A stretch of DNA of 64,000 bases, from NCBI GenBank assembly GCA_910588065.1, contig CAJUPZ010000003.1, positions 1 through 64,000 on the forward strand, given 5' to 3'. Origin of the DNA: an uncultured Muribaculaceae bacterium. Lineage in GTDB: Bacteria > Bacteroidota > Bacteroidia > Bacteroidales > Muribaculaceae. Below the pieces are notes generated by a model that saw nothing but the letters and a program-made list of their open reading frames with translations, had not been told where the DNA came from and did no database searches. The first letter of the stretch is position 1. The number at the start of each line of letters is the position of its first letter. Below are positions 37,042-46,174 of this stretch, piece after piece. Position numbers and translations under genes: made by a program.

Positions 37042-37611
37042 TCAGCGGATGCGGAATGTGGTGAGCTCCTCAGAGCCGAGAGTGACTGTGATGTCGCTGC
37101 CCGGCGTAACGGAAATCATTGCGGGGAGTGAGCATGGCATCACTACGTCGCCCATCTTGAGGGTTGCGTAGCGGCTCAGCGACTCCACAGCCTCATTGAT
37201 GAGCATCTGGCCGGGAGCCAGGGTGCAGTCGAGTCCGCCGCACTTTATCTCAACCGGTTTTTCGCTGTCGGGCACCTCTATCCAGGGGCCGAGAGCCAGG
37301 CAATAGTCGTAGAGCCCGAGCACCCCGCGGGGAGCGCCGGCCGCAGTGAGACTCTGCTCAAGTTCGGGGGATACGAGGCGCATGGCGATTGTAAAAGAAT
37401 CGTAGTAACGGTCGGCAAACTTTGCTGCGATATCCTTGCCGAGACGTGATATTTTAAATGCCGGGTACAGCCTCGCCACCCAGCCTTGTGAAAAATCGGG
37501 AAGGAATACCGGGCGTCCGGCCGCCACTGTTGCCGAGTCTACAATAATCTCCACTTCGGGTGGCACCGGTACGGGGTATCCGGCGTGGCGGTTGAATGCT
37601 ATAGCTTTCAT
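37042..37611 (-). CDS. Fumarylacetoacetate-hydrolase-like protein
   Basis: A 189-residue protein resembling the FAH family: FLPDFSQGWVARLYPAFKISRLGK and RYYDSFTIAMRL correspond to the FAH domain core. FAH enzymes hydrolyse or decarboxylate beta-diketo acids with a divalent metal; the usual metal-binding E-x-E motif was not clear here, so activity is uncertain. The ATG overlaps the rex stop by 4 bases. The frame is open 39 codons further upstream inside rex. Shorter than usual FAH proteins. Confidence 0.68.
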   Translation of the reverse strand: MKAIAFNRHAGYPVPVPPEVEIIVDSATVAAGRPVFLPDFSQGWVARLYPAFKISRLGKDIAAKFADRYYDSFTIAMRLVSPELEQSLTAAGAPRGVLGLYDYCLALGPWIEVPDSEKPVEIKCGGLDCTLAPGQMLINEAVESLSRYATLKMGDVVMPCSLPAMISVTPGSDITVTLGSEELTTFRIR

Positions 37612-38264
37612 TTGGAGTCGGATTTGATATTCAGCCGGTTGTACATCACAGCAAGGTGGGCGTAGATGGAGGTGTTCTGCACCACAATGCCTTCGGGGGT
37701 GCGGATGCGGAAGGGGGTGAAATTCCATAAAGCCTTGGCACCGGCAGCAATAGCGATATCTGCAGTATGCTGCGCCTGCTCCACCGGCACTGTAATGATT
37801 GCGATATCAGCCCCTAACGATTCTCTCACCGCGGGGAGCGCTGTGATGTCAAATACCGGCACATTCATTATAGTGCTGCCCACAACAGCCGGGTCGACAT
37901 CAAAACCGGCAACAATGTCAAGGCCGTAGCGGGTAAGGCCGGAGTCGGTAATCAGGGCTCTTCCGAGCGAGCCTACACCTATGAGCACGGCATGATGGTC
38001 GCGGTTGAACCCGAGGTATGATCGGAGCACCCTTTCGAGCGCAGCCACGGCGTAGCCGATGCGGGTTTTGCCCCTGATGTTGAGAAACGACAGGTCTTTT
38101 GCAATCTGCGATGCATCGACGTTTATCTCCTTCGATATAGCCGTGGATGACACATACTCCACATTTCTGCTCCTGAGCATACTCACATAAGCGAGATACC
38201 AGGGCAGGCGTCTGAGTGTGGGCTCAGGCATAATGTCGCGCAGTTGTGGTTTTGTGTCAGCCAT
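37608..38264 (-). CDS. rex: Redox-sensing repressor Rex
   Basis: A 218-residue repressor sensing the NADH/NAD+ ratio. An N-terminal winged helix (to about residue 80, with DASQIAKDLSFLNIRGKTRIGY) is followed by a Rossmann domain with GVGSLGRAL. Rex usually controls fermentation and respiratory genes. It is preceded by an Ig-like lipoprotein gene ending 10 bases before its ATG, so it may be in the same transcript as the sigma-54 activator. The start at 38264 (MADTKPQLRD) is preferred to one 11 codons upstream. Confidence 0.93.
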   Translation of the reverse strand: MADTKPQLRDIMPEPTLRRLPWYLAYVSMLRSRNVEYVSSTAISKEINVDASQIAKDLSFLNIRGKTRIGYAVAALERVLRSYLGFNRDHHAVLIGVGSLGRALITDSGLTRYGLDIVAGFDVDPAVVGSTIMNVPVFDITALPAVRESLGADIAIITVPVEQAQHTADIAIAAGAKALWNFTPFRIRTPEGIVVQNTSIYAHLAVMYNRLNIKSDSK

Positions 38265-38274
38265 GATATATAGT

Positions 38275-40278
38275 TTAGATTGCGAGCCTGTTGCCACCGG
38301 AATTCTGCCTCACACGGTTGTTTCGCTTACCGTTGGGTCTGTTGCCGGGAGATGTTGAGCTTCCGGGAATGAAGAATTCGTCTTCCTCGTCTGTCTCCTC
38401 ATCTGTTTCCTCCGGCAGTTCGCCGGGTTTGGGTTTAGGCTTGTTTTTCTTGATATCGGAAGGTTTCTGCTGGTCGATGGGCAGTTCTGTCACATTCCAG
38501 GACTGCTCCACATCCCATTTTTTCCTGACATTGAGCTTTTTGGGGTAGTAGTACACCTCCTCGGGCTGCAGGCCGAGGGTGTAGCTTCCGTCATCATATC
38601 TGCCGTTGGAATTTGCATCTACAAACAGGCGGGCATAGTAGGTGTTTGGCAACACATGCATGAAAACAGCGTGGCCGTTGACTACCGGAGCGGAGTAGAC
38701 CGGTGCATCAGATTTGCTGAGGAGCTGCACCACCGCCGGTCCGTCAATGCCGGAGATAGTGAAATCTACTGTTGAATAATCTTCGAGCGGTCTGACTGTG
38801 AATTCTATCTTTGTTGTGTTGTTCCACTGGTCGTATATGCCGGTAACTGCAGTTGAGTCAACTGTCAGCTTATATTTCACACCCGGTTCCCAGTCATAGT
38901 TCACCTTCATCTGCAGCGGCTTAGTGGGGCTGACATATTCAAATACCGGAGGGTCGATTTCAATCCACACCGTATCCTCATACTGCTCCAGATGCACCTT
39001 ATCCATATCAAGGTTCACAAGAGGCTGCGAGGCATTGAAATAAATACTGTCATACACCTCGAGCGTGCTTATGGCCTTGGCCGGGCGGAAATTCATGAAT
39101 ACCACAGGGGGCACGGAATCCTGCTTCTCCTTGTCTTTTTTCTTTTTTTCAGAAGCCTTTTTTGGGGCGCGGATAAAGAACCTGAGGGTATCGTTTGTCC
39201 ACGAGAGATTCATTGTGCTGTCGGTGCGCATGTAGCGGGCAGCGATGAGAATGGAGTCCTGCTTTATAAGGAGTGAGTCTTTGATCCAGTACTCGAGGGT
39301 GTCAAGTGTAGCGGTGGCGTTGAGAATCGACTTGTCAATGAGTTTAGTTCCCGCCAGCGGCCCGTTTACTATCGTAATGTCCGGCAGGGTGTCGGAATGT
39401 GCATTCATCTGCAGCGAAATGCGGTGGCGTTCCGGGCGCTCATATTTGAAGAGATATTGCGGCTTGTAGTTTTCGTTGAACCATGTGAGGATAATGTCAT
39501 TCGGGGCATACACAGACCGCACGCTGCTGACAATCGAATCAGAGTCATCAGCAGCCTTCAGGGTGTCGGCCACCACTGTTGAGGAAACGGTCGGGGTGAC
39601 AGTGACATCGTAGAAAGCGATATCCTCGCTGCGGTCCCAGTGGTAGTCGCGGTTGTTGTCGTTGAGCGCAAAAATCCGGTATGTGCCCTCCTTCAGGTTT
39701 CTGATAGTGAACTCGCCATACTGGTTTGTTTTAGTGATGCGCTCCATCGGCAGAGTTGACACCGCGGAGTCACTGAGGTTTGAGTACACCCCCACGAGCA
39801 TACCCTGCGCCGGCTCGAGATTGCTTGCTTGAAACACCATGCCGCTGATCTGCAGGGTGTCGATATGGCTTCCGGTAGAGAACGCCACCGAGAAACCGTC
39901 AATGGGATTGCCTTCGTTGAGGTCCTTTATGCCGTCTGAAAAGTCTATGGTGTATGTTGTTGAGTCGAGCAGGGTGTCGCGCAGCTCCACCACTATATTC
40001 TTGCCGGCGGCTGTGATGAGCGGCGTGGTTTTCTGCGCCGGCGAAATCACCACTTTGCTCTGGGGGTCGGTGAGCGCCACATTTTCGTTGAAACGGATAA
40101 CAACCTTACTGCGATTCACATTCAGCTCACCGGGTGTGGGTGTGCTGCTGAGATATACCGGGGGATCCACATCGCGTGGTCCGCCTTCGGGCCGGCCCAT
40201 GCTTGCGCAGGCGGCAAGGAGCGCTGTGACGAGCAGCACCACCAACGCATGAAGTCCGTGCAGAGGTTTTCTATCCAT
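38275..40278 (-). CDS. Ig-like domain (SbsA-type) lipoprotein
   Basis: A 667-residue lipoprotein with signal and lipobox LLAAC near residues 20-24, followed by GGPRDVDPP and an SbsA-type Ig-like domain (VYLSSTPTPGELNVNRSKVV). Similar proteins are conserved across Bacteroidetes, often near essential envelope genes. The rest is beta-rich; the C-terminal 80 residues are low complexity, rich in Lys/Pro and then Glu/Asp (PEETDEETDEEDE). Likely outer-membrane associated. Function unknown; located between the sigma-54 activator and rex. Confidence 0.82.
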   Translation of the reverse strand: MDRKPLHGLHALVVLLVTALLAACASMGRPEGGPRDVDPPVYLSSTPTPGELNVNRSKVVIRFNENVALTDPQSKVVISPAQKTTPLITAAGKNIVVELRDTLLDSTTYTIDFSDGIKDLNEGNPIDGFSVAFSTGSHIDTLQISGMVFQASNLEPAQGMLVGVYSNLSDSAVSTLPMERITKTNQYGEFTIRNLKEGTYRIFALNDNNRDYHWDRSEDIAFYDVTVTPTVSSTVVADTLKAADDSDSIVSSVRSVYAPNDIILTWFNENYKPQYLFKYERPERHRISLQMNAHSDTLPDITIVNGPLAGTKLIDKSILNATATLDTLEYWIKDSLLIKQDSILIAARYMRTDSTMNLSWTNDTLRFFIRAPKKASEKKKKDKEKQDSVPPVVFMNFRPAKAISTLEVYDSIYFNASQPLVNLDMDKVHLEQYEDTVWIEIDPPVFEYVSPTKPLQMKVNYDWEPGVKYKLTVDSTAVTGIYDQWNNTTKIEFTVRPLEDYSTVDFTISGIDGPAVVQLLSKSDAPVYSAPVVNGHAVFMHVLPNTYYARLFVDANSNGRYDDGSYTLGLQPEEVYYYPKKLNVRKKWDVEQSWNVTELPIDQQKPSDIKKNKPKPKPGELPEETDEETDEEDEFFIPGSSTSPGNRPNGKRNNRVRQNSGGNRLAI

Positions 40279-40324
40279 TATCAGTCAAAAGTTCTACAAA
40301 ATTACAACAAATGAGCGAGAAAAA

Positions 40325-41509
40325 TCACTCCAGACCATACTCTTTGATTTTTCGGTACAGGGTGCGCTCCGAAATATTGAGCTCCTTTGCAGTGGCCTTG
40401 CGCTTGCCGCCGTTGTTTTCGAGCGAGCGGCGGATTGTTTCCTTCTCGGTTTCCTCAAGGGTTGCCGGCTGCGCCTCCACGGGCTGTGACGACACAATGA
40501 GGCCGGTTGCCGGCGGTGCGTACTTCACAAGGCTTGTAGGCATTGCGGCCTCAGCCGGGGCATGGGATGAGGCGCGGATTTCGCTTCGCAGGGCATCGAT
40601 TTCAGACTGCATTCTGAAAATCATGTTGAACAGCAGCTCGCGTTCGCGCGCATACTCGTGCGAGGCCGAGGCAGAAGCGACAGCCGGGGTGTAGACAGTT
40701 CCGCTCTGCGGCAGAAATGATTCGAGCACAGTGTCGGAGATATTGTCGCCGGCATAGAAAAGAGCGAGCTGCTCGGTGACATTTTTGAGCTGACGCACAT
40801 TGCCGGGCCACCTGTAGCGCATGGCGACAGCCTTGGCCGATTCGTCAAAAGATATCTGCGGCATGCGGTAGCGCTCGGCAAAGTCGGCGGCAAACTTTCT
40901 CATGAGCAGCGAAATATCGGCGCCACGGTCGCGCAGCGGTGGTATGGATATGTTCACGGTCGAGAGCCTGTAGTAAAGGTCTTCTCTGAACTTGCCGTTT
41001 TCGATAGCCTTCACCATATCGACATTGGTGGCGGCCACAACGCGTATATTTGTTTTCTGTACTGTGGATGAGCCTACCTTTATAAACTCACCGCTCTCGA
41101 GCACCCTGAGCAGGCGTGCCTGAGTGGTGAGCGGCAGCTCCGCCACCTCGTCAAGAAAAATAGTGCCGCCGTCGGCCTCCTCGAAGTAGCCTTTGCGGGC
41201 GGCCACGGCGCCGGTAAAGGCGCCCTTTTCGTGGCCGAACAGCTCGGAGTCAATAGTACCTTCGGGAATGGCGCCGCAGTTTACCGCAATATATTTATTA
41301 TGCTTGCGGGCACTGAAAGCGTGGATAATCTTTGGAAAAAACTCCTTGCCTGTGCCGCTCTCGCCGGTGATAAGCACCGAGAGGTCAATCGGAGCCACCT
41401 GAATGGCCCGGCTCACAGCGGCGATAAGAGCGGGAGCATTGCCGACAATGCCGAAACGCATCTTGGCCTGCTGCACTTCCTGAGGTATGTCTGTTATATT
41501 AATTTCCAT
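40325..41509 (-). CDS. Sigma-54-dependent transcriptional activator without receiver domain
   Basis: A 394-residue enhancer-binding protein that remodels RNA polymerase holding sigma-54. It starts almost directly with the AAA+ domain: Walker A GESGTGKE (49-56), the sigma-54 contact loop GAFTGA (96-101), Walker B GGTIFLDE (114-121), and RWPGNVRQL. The C-terminal Fis-type HTH is KATAKELNISERTLYRKIKEYG. There is no N-terminal sensing domain, so activity may be set by expression or by a partner protein, as with PspF. A complete GAFTGA loop indicates true activator function. Confidence 0.95.
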   Translation of the reverse strand: MEINITDIPQEVQQAKMRFGIVGNAPALIAAVSRAIQVAPIDLSVLITGESGTGKEFFPKIIHAFSARKHNKYIAVNCGAIPEGTIDSELFGHEKGAFTGAVAARKGYFEEADGGTIFLDEVAELPLTTQARLLRVLESGEFIKVGSSTVQKTNIRVVAATNVDMVKAIENGKFREDLYYRLSTVNISIPPLRDRGADISLLMRKFAADFAERYRMPQISFDESAKAVAMRYRWPGNVRQLKNVTEQLALFYAGDNISDTVLESFLPQSGTVYTPAVASASASHEYARERELLFNMIFRMQSEIDALRSEIRASSHAPAEAAMPTSLVKYAPPATGLIVSSQPVEAQPATLEETEKETIRRSLENNGGKRKATAKELNISERTLYRKIKEYGLE

Positions 41510-41546
41510 CTGGCAAAATAGAGGGTTGGAGGGCTATAGGGAAGCA

Positions 41547-41554
41547 CAAAGATA
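41547..41554 (-). promoter_or_regulatory. Promoter -7 element of the sigma-54 activator operon
   Basis: TATCTTTG on the minus strand followed by T, 37 bases upstream of the ATG. A near TTTG (ATTG) lies 20 bases upstream. Confidence 0.55.
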
Positions 41555-41594
41555 CAAAAAAAGGCTCAAACGGTCAATATGTATGAGGCAGGGA

Positions 41595-41630
41595 CAAAAA
41601 AAGCCGTCCGGACTATATGCCCGGACGACC
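41595..41630 (-). terminator. Intrinsic terminator of secDF
   Basis: GTCGTCCGGG/CCGGACGGC stem followed on the minus strand by seven T, 22 bases after the secDF stop. Confidence 0.9.
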
Positions 41631-41652
41631 TTACAATGAAAAAATATTATTA

Positions 41653-44553
41653 TTACGCTTTTACAGTTTTTGAAGCTTTCGCAGAGCGGCGTGCGTCTGT
41701 GAGGTAAGCTACGGGAGCTGCAATAAACAGGGTTGCGAGGGTACCGATAATCACACCGAAAATCATCGCGAAGGTGAATGAGCGGATAGCGTCGCCACCG
41801 AGGATGAAGATGCAGAGGAGCACAAGGAGAGTTGAGGCGGATGTCATGATGGTACGGCTCAGAGTTGAGTTGAGTGAGGTGTTGATTGTGGTGAAGAAGT
41901 CCTGCTTGGGATAAAGCTGGGTATTTTCACGCACACGGTCAAACACCACCACAGTGTCGTTGATCTGATAACCGATAACTGTGAGGATAGCGGCGATGAA
42001 CGACTGGTCAATCTCCATAGCGAAGGGGAATACGCCCCAGAACAGGGAGTAGAAGCCAACAATGGTGAAAGCGGTGAATGCAACTGCTGCGAGAGCGCCC
42101 ACAGAGAAGGCGATGTTGCGGAAACGGATAAGGATGTAGAGGAACATCGCAAGGAGCGAGAGGATAACGGCGATGTAGGCATCGGTGCGCATATCGTTAG
42201 CCACGGTAGGACCAACCTTCTGCGAGCTCATGATACCGATATTCTCGTTTGTGGTAGAGAAATCCTCCATGCTCATGCCGTTGATTTCATCGGCGAGGCC
42301 TTCGTAGAGAATAGCTGTGATTTCGTCGTCAATGTTCTCTTCGTCAGATGCAATCTTGTAGTTGGTTGAGATACGCACCTTGGTGTTGTCATCGATAGTG
42401 ATGACGCTCACCTGGGCACCTTCAAACTTGGGAGCAAGCTTGGCCTGTATTTCGTGTGTTTTCACGGGATGGTCAAACTGCACCACATAGTTGCGGCCGC
42501 CTGAGAAGTCAATACCCTGGTTGAGACCGCGCACAAAGAATGAAATCAGCACCACTGCGATGAACACACCACAAACGGTAAAGCTGATTTTGCGCTTGCC
42601 GAGGAAGTTGATGTGGGAAGATGTGAACATCTTGCGTGAGAGCGGGGTAGAGAATGTGAGATTCTTAAAAGCCTTGCTCTTTTCGCCGATGATGAACACC
42701 AGACGGGTGAGGTATACAGCTGTGAAGAATGAACAGATGATACCGATTATAAGGGTTGTGGCGAATCCTTTGATGGGGCCTGTGCCGTAAAGCAGCAGGA
42801 TAACGCCTGTGATTACAGAGGTGAGGTTAGAGTCAAAGATCGCTGAGAAAGCATTGCTGTAGCCGTCGGCGATAGCCATGCGCACATTCTTGCCTGCGCG
42901 GAGCTCCTCCTTGGTGCGTTCGAAGATGAGCACGTTGGCATCCACAGCCATACCGAGGGCGAGCACGATACCTGCGATACCGCTGAGTGTGAGCACAGCC
43001 TGGAATGAGGCGAGGATACCGAATGTGAAGAAGAGGTTGAATACGAGGCCGAGGTTGGCGATGAGTCCGGGAATCACGCCGTAGAACGCCATCATGAAAA
43101 TCATGAGGAGCACGAGAGCCACCACGAACGACATGAAGCCGTCTTCAATAGCCTGCTGACCGAGCGAGGGACCTATAACGGTATCGCTGATGATGTCAAC
43201 CTTCGCAGCCATCTTACCGCTCTTGAGCACGTTTGCAAGGTCTTTTGCCTCCTCGGTGGTGAAGTGGCCTGTGATTGATGAGCGGCCTCCTTCAATAACG
43301 CTGTTCACGCGGGGAGCCGAGTACACCTGGTCGTCGAGCACAATAGCCACCTGCTTTTCGATGTTTGCGGCGGTGATGCGCGCCCACTGCTTGGCGGCAT
43401 CGGGTTTCATGGTCATTGACACATAGTTGCCGCCCTGCATATTGTCGAATTCGCTTGAAGCGGAGGTAACGACGTCGCCGCTGAGCGCGGGTTTGCCGTT
43501 AGCGGTCTTGAGCGCCACGAGGTTGTAAATCTCCACCTTGCGGTTGCGGCCTGTGGCTGAGTCGGGAATTTCGATGAGCTGGGGTTTCACCTCCCATGAG
43601 AGATGGAGGTTTGAGGGAAGAATGCGTTTTGCGGTGGGAGAGGCGAGGATGCTGTTGATAGCCTCACGGTTGGCGCTTGTAGCCACACCCACGGAAATGG
43701 GGTCGCCTGTGCCCATTGCAAGGAAATAGTCGGCGAAGCCAACACCTTTGTTGAGCGAATCGGCACGGAGAGCGGCGTCAAGTTCGCGGATGGAATTCTG
43801 AATCTCAACCACCGGCATTGTCTCGTAGAATTCGAGGTTTGCCGAAGATTTGAGGAGGTCGCGCACACGGTCATGCTCTTTCACACCGGGGAGTTCGAGA
43901 AGAATCTGACCATCCTTTTCAAGCTCCTGGATGTTGGGGGCAACCACACCGAACTGGTCGATACGGCTGCGGAGCACGTTTGTTGAGCTGCTCACGCGGT
44001 CTTTCACTTCCTGACGCAGGGCTGTTTCGATGGCAGCGTCATTGTCGCCGCGCTTCACCTGATCCTTGAACACCACAGAGAGGTCGCCCTGCGGGTCGAG
44101 CTTTCTGTACTGCTGGCAGAAAAGAGCCACATAGTCGTTGTTGCCTGTAGTGCGGGCAAGCGAGTCGGTGGCATGGAGTGCGGATTCGAAATACGGATTA
44201 CCCTCGGCATTGGCCATGGAACGGAGAATGTCGGGAACAGACACCTGGAGGGTCACATTCATGCCGCCTTTGAGGTCGAGGCCGAGACCCACCCCGAGTT
44301 TCTGCACTTCATTGAATGTGTATCCGAGATAAACTTTTTCTTTAGAAATGGAGTCGATGTAGCTTTTGTAAGCCAGACGGTAAGTGTCTGAAGCCTGGCC
44401 TTCCGCGCCGGCGCTCTGCGCTGCGTAAGCCTCTGCCTTCTCCTCATAGTGGTTTGTCACCAGAGTGAATGACAGGTAGAAGAGGCAAATCAGCACCAGG
44501 AACACAGCTATGACACCGGCCACAACGCTTCCTAATTTTCCTTTGCTTTGCAT
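41653..44553 (-). CDS. secDF: Protein translocase SecDF fusion
   Basis: A 966-residue fusion of SecD and SecF, common in Bacteroidetes, that uses the proton gradient to complete Sec-dependent protein export. Seen: SecD features (GVGLGLDLKGGMNVTLQV near 90; GMAVDANVLIFERTKEELRAG in the second half of SecD) and SecF features (GLNQGIDFSGGRNYVVQF; QINDTVVVFDRVREN). It has about 12 membrane helices. The ATG at 44553 (MQSKGKLGS) is preferred to one 19 codons upstream. Monocistronic with its own promoter and terminator. Confidence 0.96.
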   Translation of the reverse strand: MQSKGKLGSVVAGVIAVFLVLICLFYLSFTLVTNHYEEKAEAYAAQSAGAEGQASDTYRLAYKSYIDSISKEKVYLGYTFNEVQKLGVGLGLDLKGGMNVTLQVSVPDILRSMANAEGNPYFESALHATDSLARTTGNNDYVALFCQQYRKLDPQGDLSVVFKDQVKRGDNDAAIETALRQEVKDRVSSSTNVLRSRIDQFGVVAPNIQELEKDGQILLELPGVKEHDRVRDLLKSSANLEFYETMPVVEIQNSIRELDAALRADSLNKGVGFADYFLAMGTGDPISVGVATSANREAINSILASPTAKRILPSNLHLSWEVKPQLIEIPDSATGRNRKVEIYNLVALKTANGKPALSGDVVTSASSEFDNMQGGNYVSMTMKPDAAKQWARITAANIEKQVAIVLDDQVYSAPRVNSVIEGGRSSITGHFTTEEAKDLANVLKSGKMAAKVDIISDTVIGPSLGQQAIEDGFMSFVVALVLLMIFMMAFYGVIPGLIANLGLVFNLFFTFGILASFQAVLTLSGIAGIVLALGMAVDANVLIFERTKEELRAGKNVRMAIADGYSNAFSAIFDSNLTSVITGVILLLYGTGPIKGFATTLIIGIICSFFTAVYLTRLVFIIGEKSKAFKNLTFSTPLSRKMFTSSHINFLGKRKISFTVCGVFIAVVLISFFVRGLNQGIDFSGGRNYVVQFDHPVKTHEIQAKLAPKFEGAQVSVITIDDNTKVRISTNYKIASDEENIDDEITAILYEGLADEINGMSMEDFSTTNENIGIMSSQKVGPTVANDMRTDAYIAVILSLLAMFLYILIRFRNIAFSVGALAAVAFTAFTIVGFYSLFWGVFPFAMEIDQSFIAAILTVIGYQINDTVVVFDRVRENTQLYPKQDFFTTINTSLNSTLSRTIMTSASTLLVLLCIFILGGDAIRSFTFAMIFGVIIGTLATLFIAAPVAYLTDARRSAKASKTVKA

Positions 44554-44607
44554 GTGGTAAATAAAATATGAGTTGGTTATAAATATATCCGGTTTATTTT
44601 CAGCTTG

Positions 44608-44615
44608 CAAATATA
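44608..44615 (-). promoter_or_regulatory. secDF promoter -7 element
   Basis: TATATTTG followed by C on the minus strand, 54 bases upstream of the secDF start. Confidence 0.55.
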
Positions 44616-44655
44616 CGACTTAATTCTGACAAAATGCAAGCCGCGGGGACGTTTT

Positions 44656-44818
44656 TAGGCCCCGACTCATAAAATTTCAGCTCTGCCGGGGTCGCCGGCT
44701 TGGAGCTATTTTTGTCATACGGGCGAAGGAGCATAGCGAGCTATGTAACTGAGCCAAAGGATAAAAAGAGCCCAAGCAAGGGACCGCAGTGGAGCTGAAA
44801 TTTTATGAGTCTGGGACT
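44656..44818. repeat. 163-bp palindromic element
   Basis: Outer arms share GACTCATAAAATTTCAGCTC and its complement. The inner halves also pair imperfectly (GCTTGGAGCTATTTTT against GCTTGGGCTCTTTTTATC) and the centre CATAGCGAGCTATG is nearly palindromic, so the unit can fold into one long hairpin. No ORF. It sits between the HexNAc-kinase gene and secDF and could also end transcription. It is unrelated in sequence to the element at 5858-6021 but of similar size and design. Confidence 0.7.
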
Positions 44819-44858
44819 TAACATCCTCGCGAATGCAACGGTCATAACCGTCAATGTA

Positions 44859-45947
44859 TCATGCCAGCTTTTCGGCTATGAACTGCTTCATTTCGGGGGT
44901 GTGCTCCTCCACGCTCTGCAGCAGTTTGAACTGGTTGCGTGTCCTCACCAGATTGTGGTCGGGGTACTTGATTTTATAATAGTTGTCGCCATTGATGTAG
45001 TCGGTGAGGAATCTCACAGCCTGCATATAGGGGAACAGAGCAGCGGCGTACGGCAGGTTCTCGACCTCAAGCGGGGTGAGGAAGCCTTTGGCGCTTGACA
45101 GATAGCCTTCGGTGAAAGCCTTGAAGATATCCATGTCAAACTCCACACGGTCGATATCGGGGTCGTCCTCGGCGAGCTTGTTGGCGCCTGTGCGCAGGAA
45201 ATCGCCGTAGTCGCTGAATATGAAGCTCGGCATCACTGTGTCGAGGTCAATGACGCAGAGAATATTGCCGGCATCGTCAAACATCATGTTGTTGACCTTG
45301 GTGTCGCAGTGGCATATTCGTTTGGGCAGCTTGCCTTCACGATACAGGCGCTCGGCCTTTGTCATCTCCTCGGCGCGTTTCTCAAGCTCGTCGAGCAGCT
45401 GCTTCACCTCGGCCACACGACCTTCGGGGTCGGCCTCCACGGCATCATGCAGCTGTTTGAGACGGAATTCCATGTTGTGGAAATCGGGGATGCTCTCCTT
45501 GAGGTCGGCGTCAATATCCACAAGCATGGCCTGGAAATTGCCGAAAGCCTTGCCGGCATTGCGGCTGCTCTCAGGGTTCACAGCCTCGAAAGTGTGGGCT
45601 CCGGGGATGAAAACCATCATGCGCCAGTAGTTCTCGCCGTCAAAGAAGTAGTATTTGCCGTCGGAATTTGTGGGAATGAATGTGAGCACCTTGCGGTCAA
45701 TGTCGCTCTCGCCGGCAGCTGTGAGCTTGGTGCGGATGTGCGAGGTCACAGCCTGGATGTTTGTCATCAGGGTGTCCACATCTGTAAATATATGGTGGTT
45801 GATGCGCTGGAGCACATAGTCGGGGGCATCACCGGCAGTCCTTACAATATATGTGTCGTTGATAAGGCCGTTGCCCAGGGGCTTGATCGATTCCACTTCG
45901 CCTTTGATGTCGAAGTGCTTCACTACTGTGCGTAGAAGTTCTTTCAT
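44859..45947 (-). CDS. APH-family kinase resembling N-acetylhexosamine 1-kinase
   Basis: A 362-residue aminoglycoside-phosphotransferase-fold kinase. Seen: nucleotide-binding region GLINDTYIV, catalytic loop ICHCDTKVNNMMF (HxDxxxxN) and the metal-binding VIDLDTVMPS. Its closest known activity is NahK-type phosphorylation of GlcNAc or GalNAc at C1. The divergent gene is a GH109 alpha-N-acetylgalactosaminidase, which would release GalNAc; the pairing suggests a salvage route, an inference. The frame is open 56 codons upstream but carries a promoter element, so ATG 45947 is used. Confidence 0.82.
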   Translation of the reverse strand: MKELLRTVVKHFDIKGEVESIKPLGNGLINDTYIVRTAGDAPDYVLQRINHHIFTDVDTLMTNIQAVTSHIRTKLTAAGESDIDRKVLTFIPTNSDGKYYFFDGENYWRMMVFIPGAHTFEAVNPESSRNAGKAFGNFQAMLVDIDADLKESIPDFHNMEFRLKQLHDAVEADPEGRVAEVKQLLDELEKRAEEMTKAERLYREGKLPKRICHCDTKVNNMMFDDAGNILCVIDLDTVMPSFIFSDYGDFLRTGANKLAEDDPDIDRVEFDMDIFKAFTEGYLSSAKGFLTPLEVENLPYAAALFPYMQAVRFLTDYINGDNYYKIKYPDHNLVRTRNQFKLLQSVEEHTPEMKQFIAEKLA

Positions 45948-45975
45948 GAGACTATAGGTTTTATGGTATTTTCGA

Positions 45976-45983
45976 CAAAGGTA
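45976..45983 (-). promoter_or_regulatory. Promoter -7 element of the kinase gene
   Basis: TACCTTTG on the minus strand, 28 bases upstream of the kinase ATG; supports the downstream start. Confidence 0.6.
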
Positions 45984-46036
45984 TAAAAATAACGTGAAAA
46001 ATTCAGTGACTATGGGCAAAAATGCAAAAATAAGCG

Positions 46037-46044
46037 TATCTTTG
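46037..46044 (+). promoter_or_regulatory. GH109 promoter -7 element
   Basis: TATCTTTG followed by CA, 130 bases upstream of the GH109 start; the long leader contains an A-rich repeat. Confidence 0.55.
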
Positions 46045-46096
46045 CAATAAATTCGTGCACGCCGGCAGTACCCCACCGCCGGCTTCCTCCCCCACC

Positions 46097-46160
46097 TCCA
46101 AAAACTAAAAACCAAAAACTACCAACTAAAAACTAAAACTAACCATAACCCTAACCAATA
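46097..46160. repeat. Low-complexity AACTAAAAACT repeats
   Basis: Reiterated words such as AAAAACTAAAAACC and CAACTAAAAACT followed by ACCATAACCCTAACC. They are the reverse-complement counterpart of the TTTTTAGTTG repeats near 9.4 kb. They lie in the leader of the GH109 gene. Confidence 0.65.
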
Positions 46161-46174
46161 CCAATTTTTTAGCA

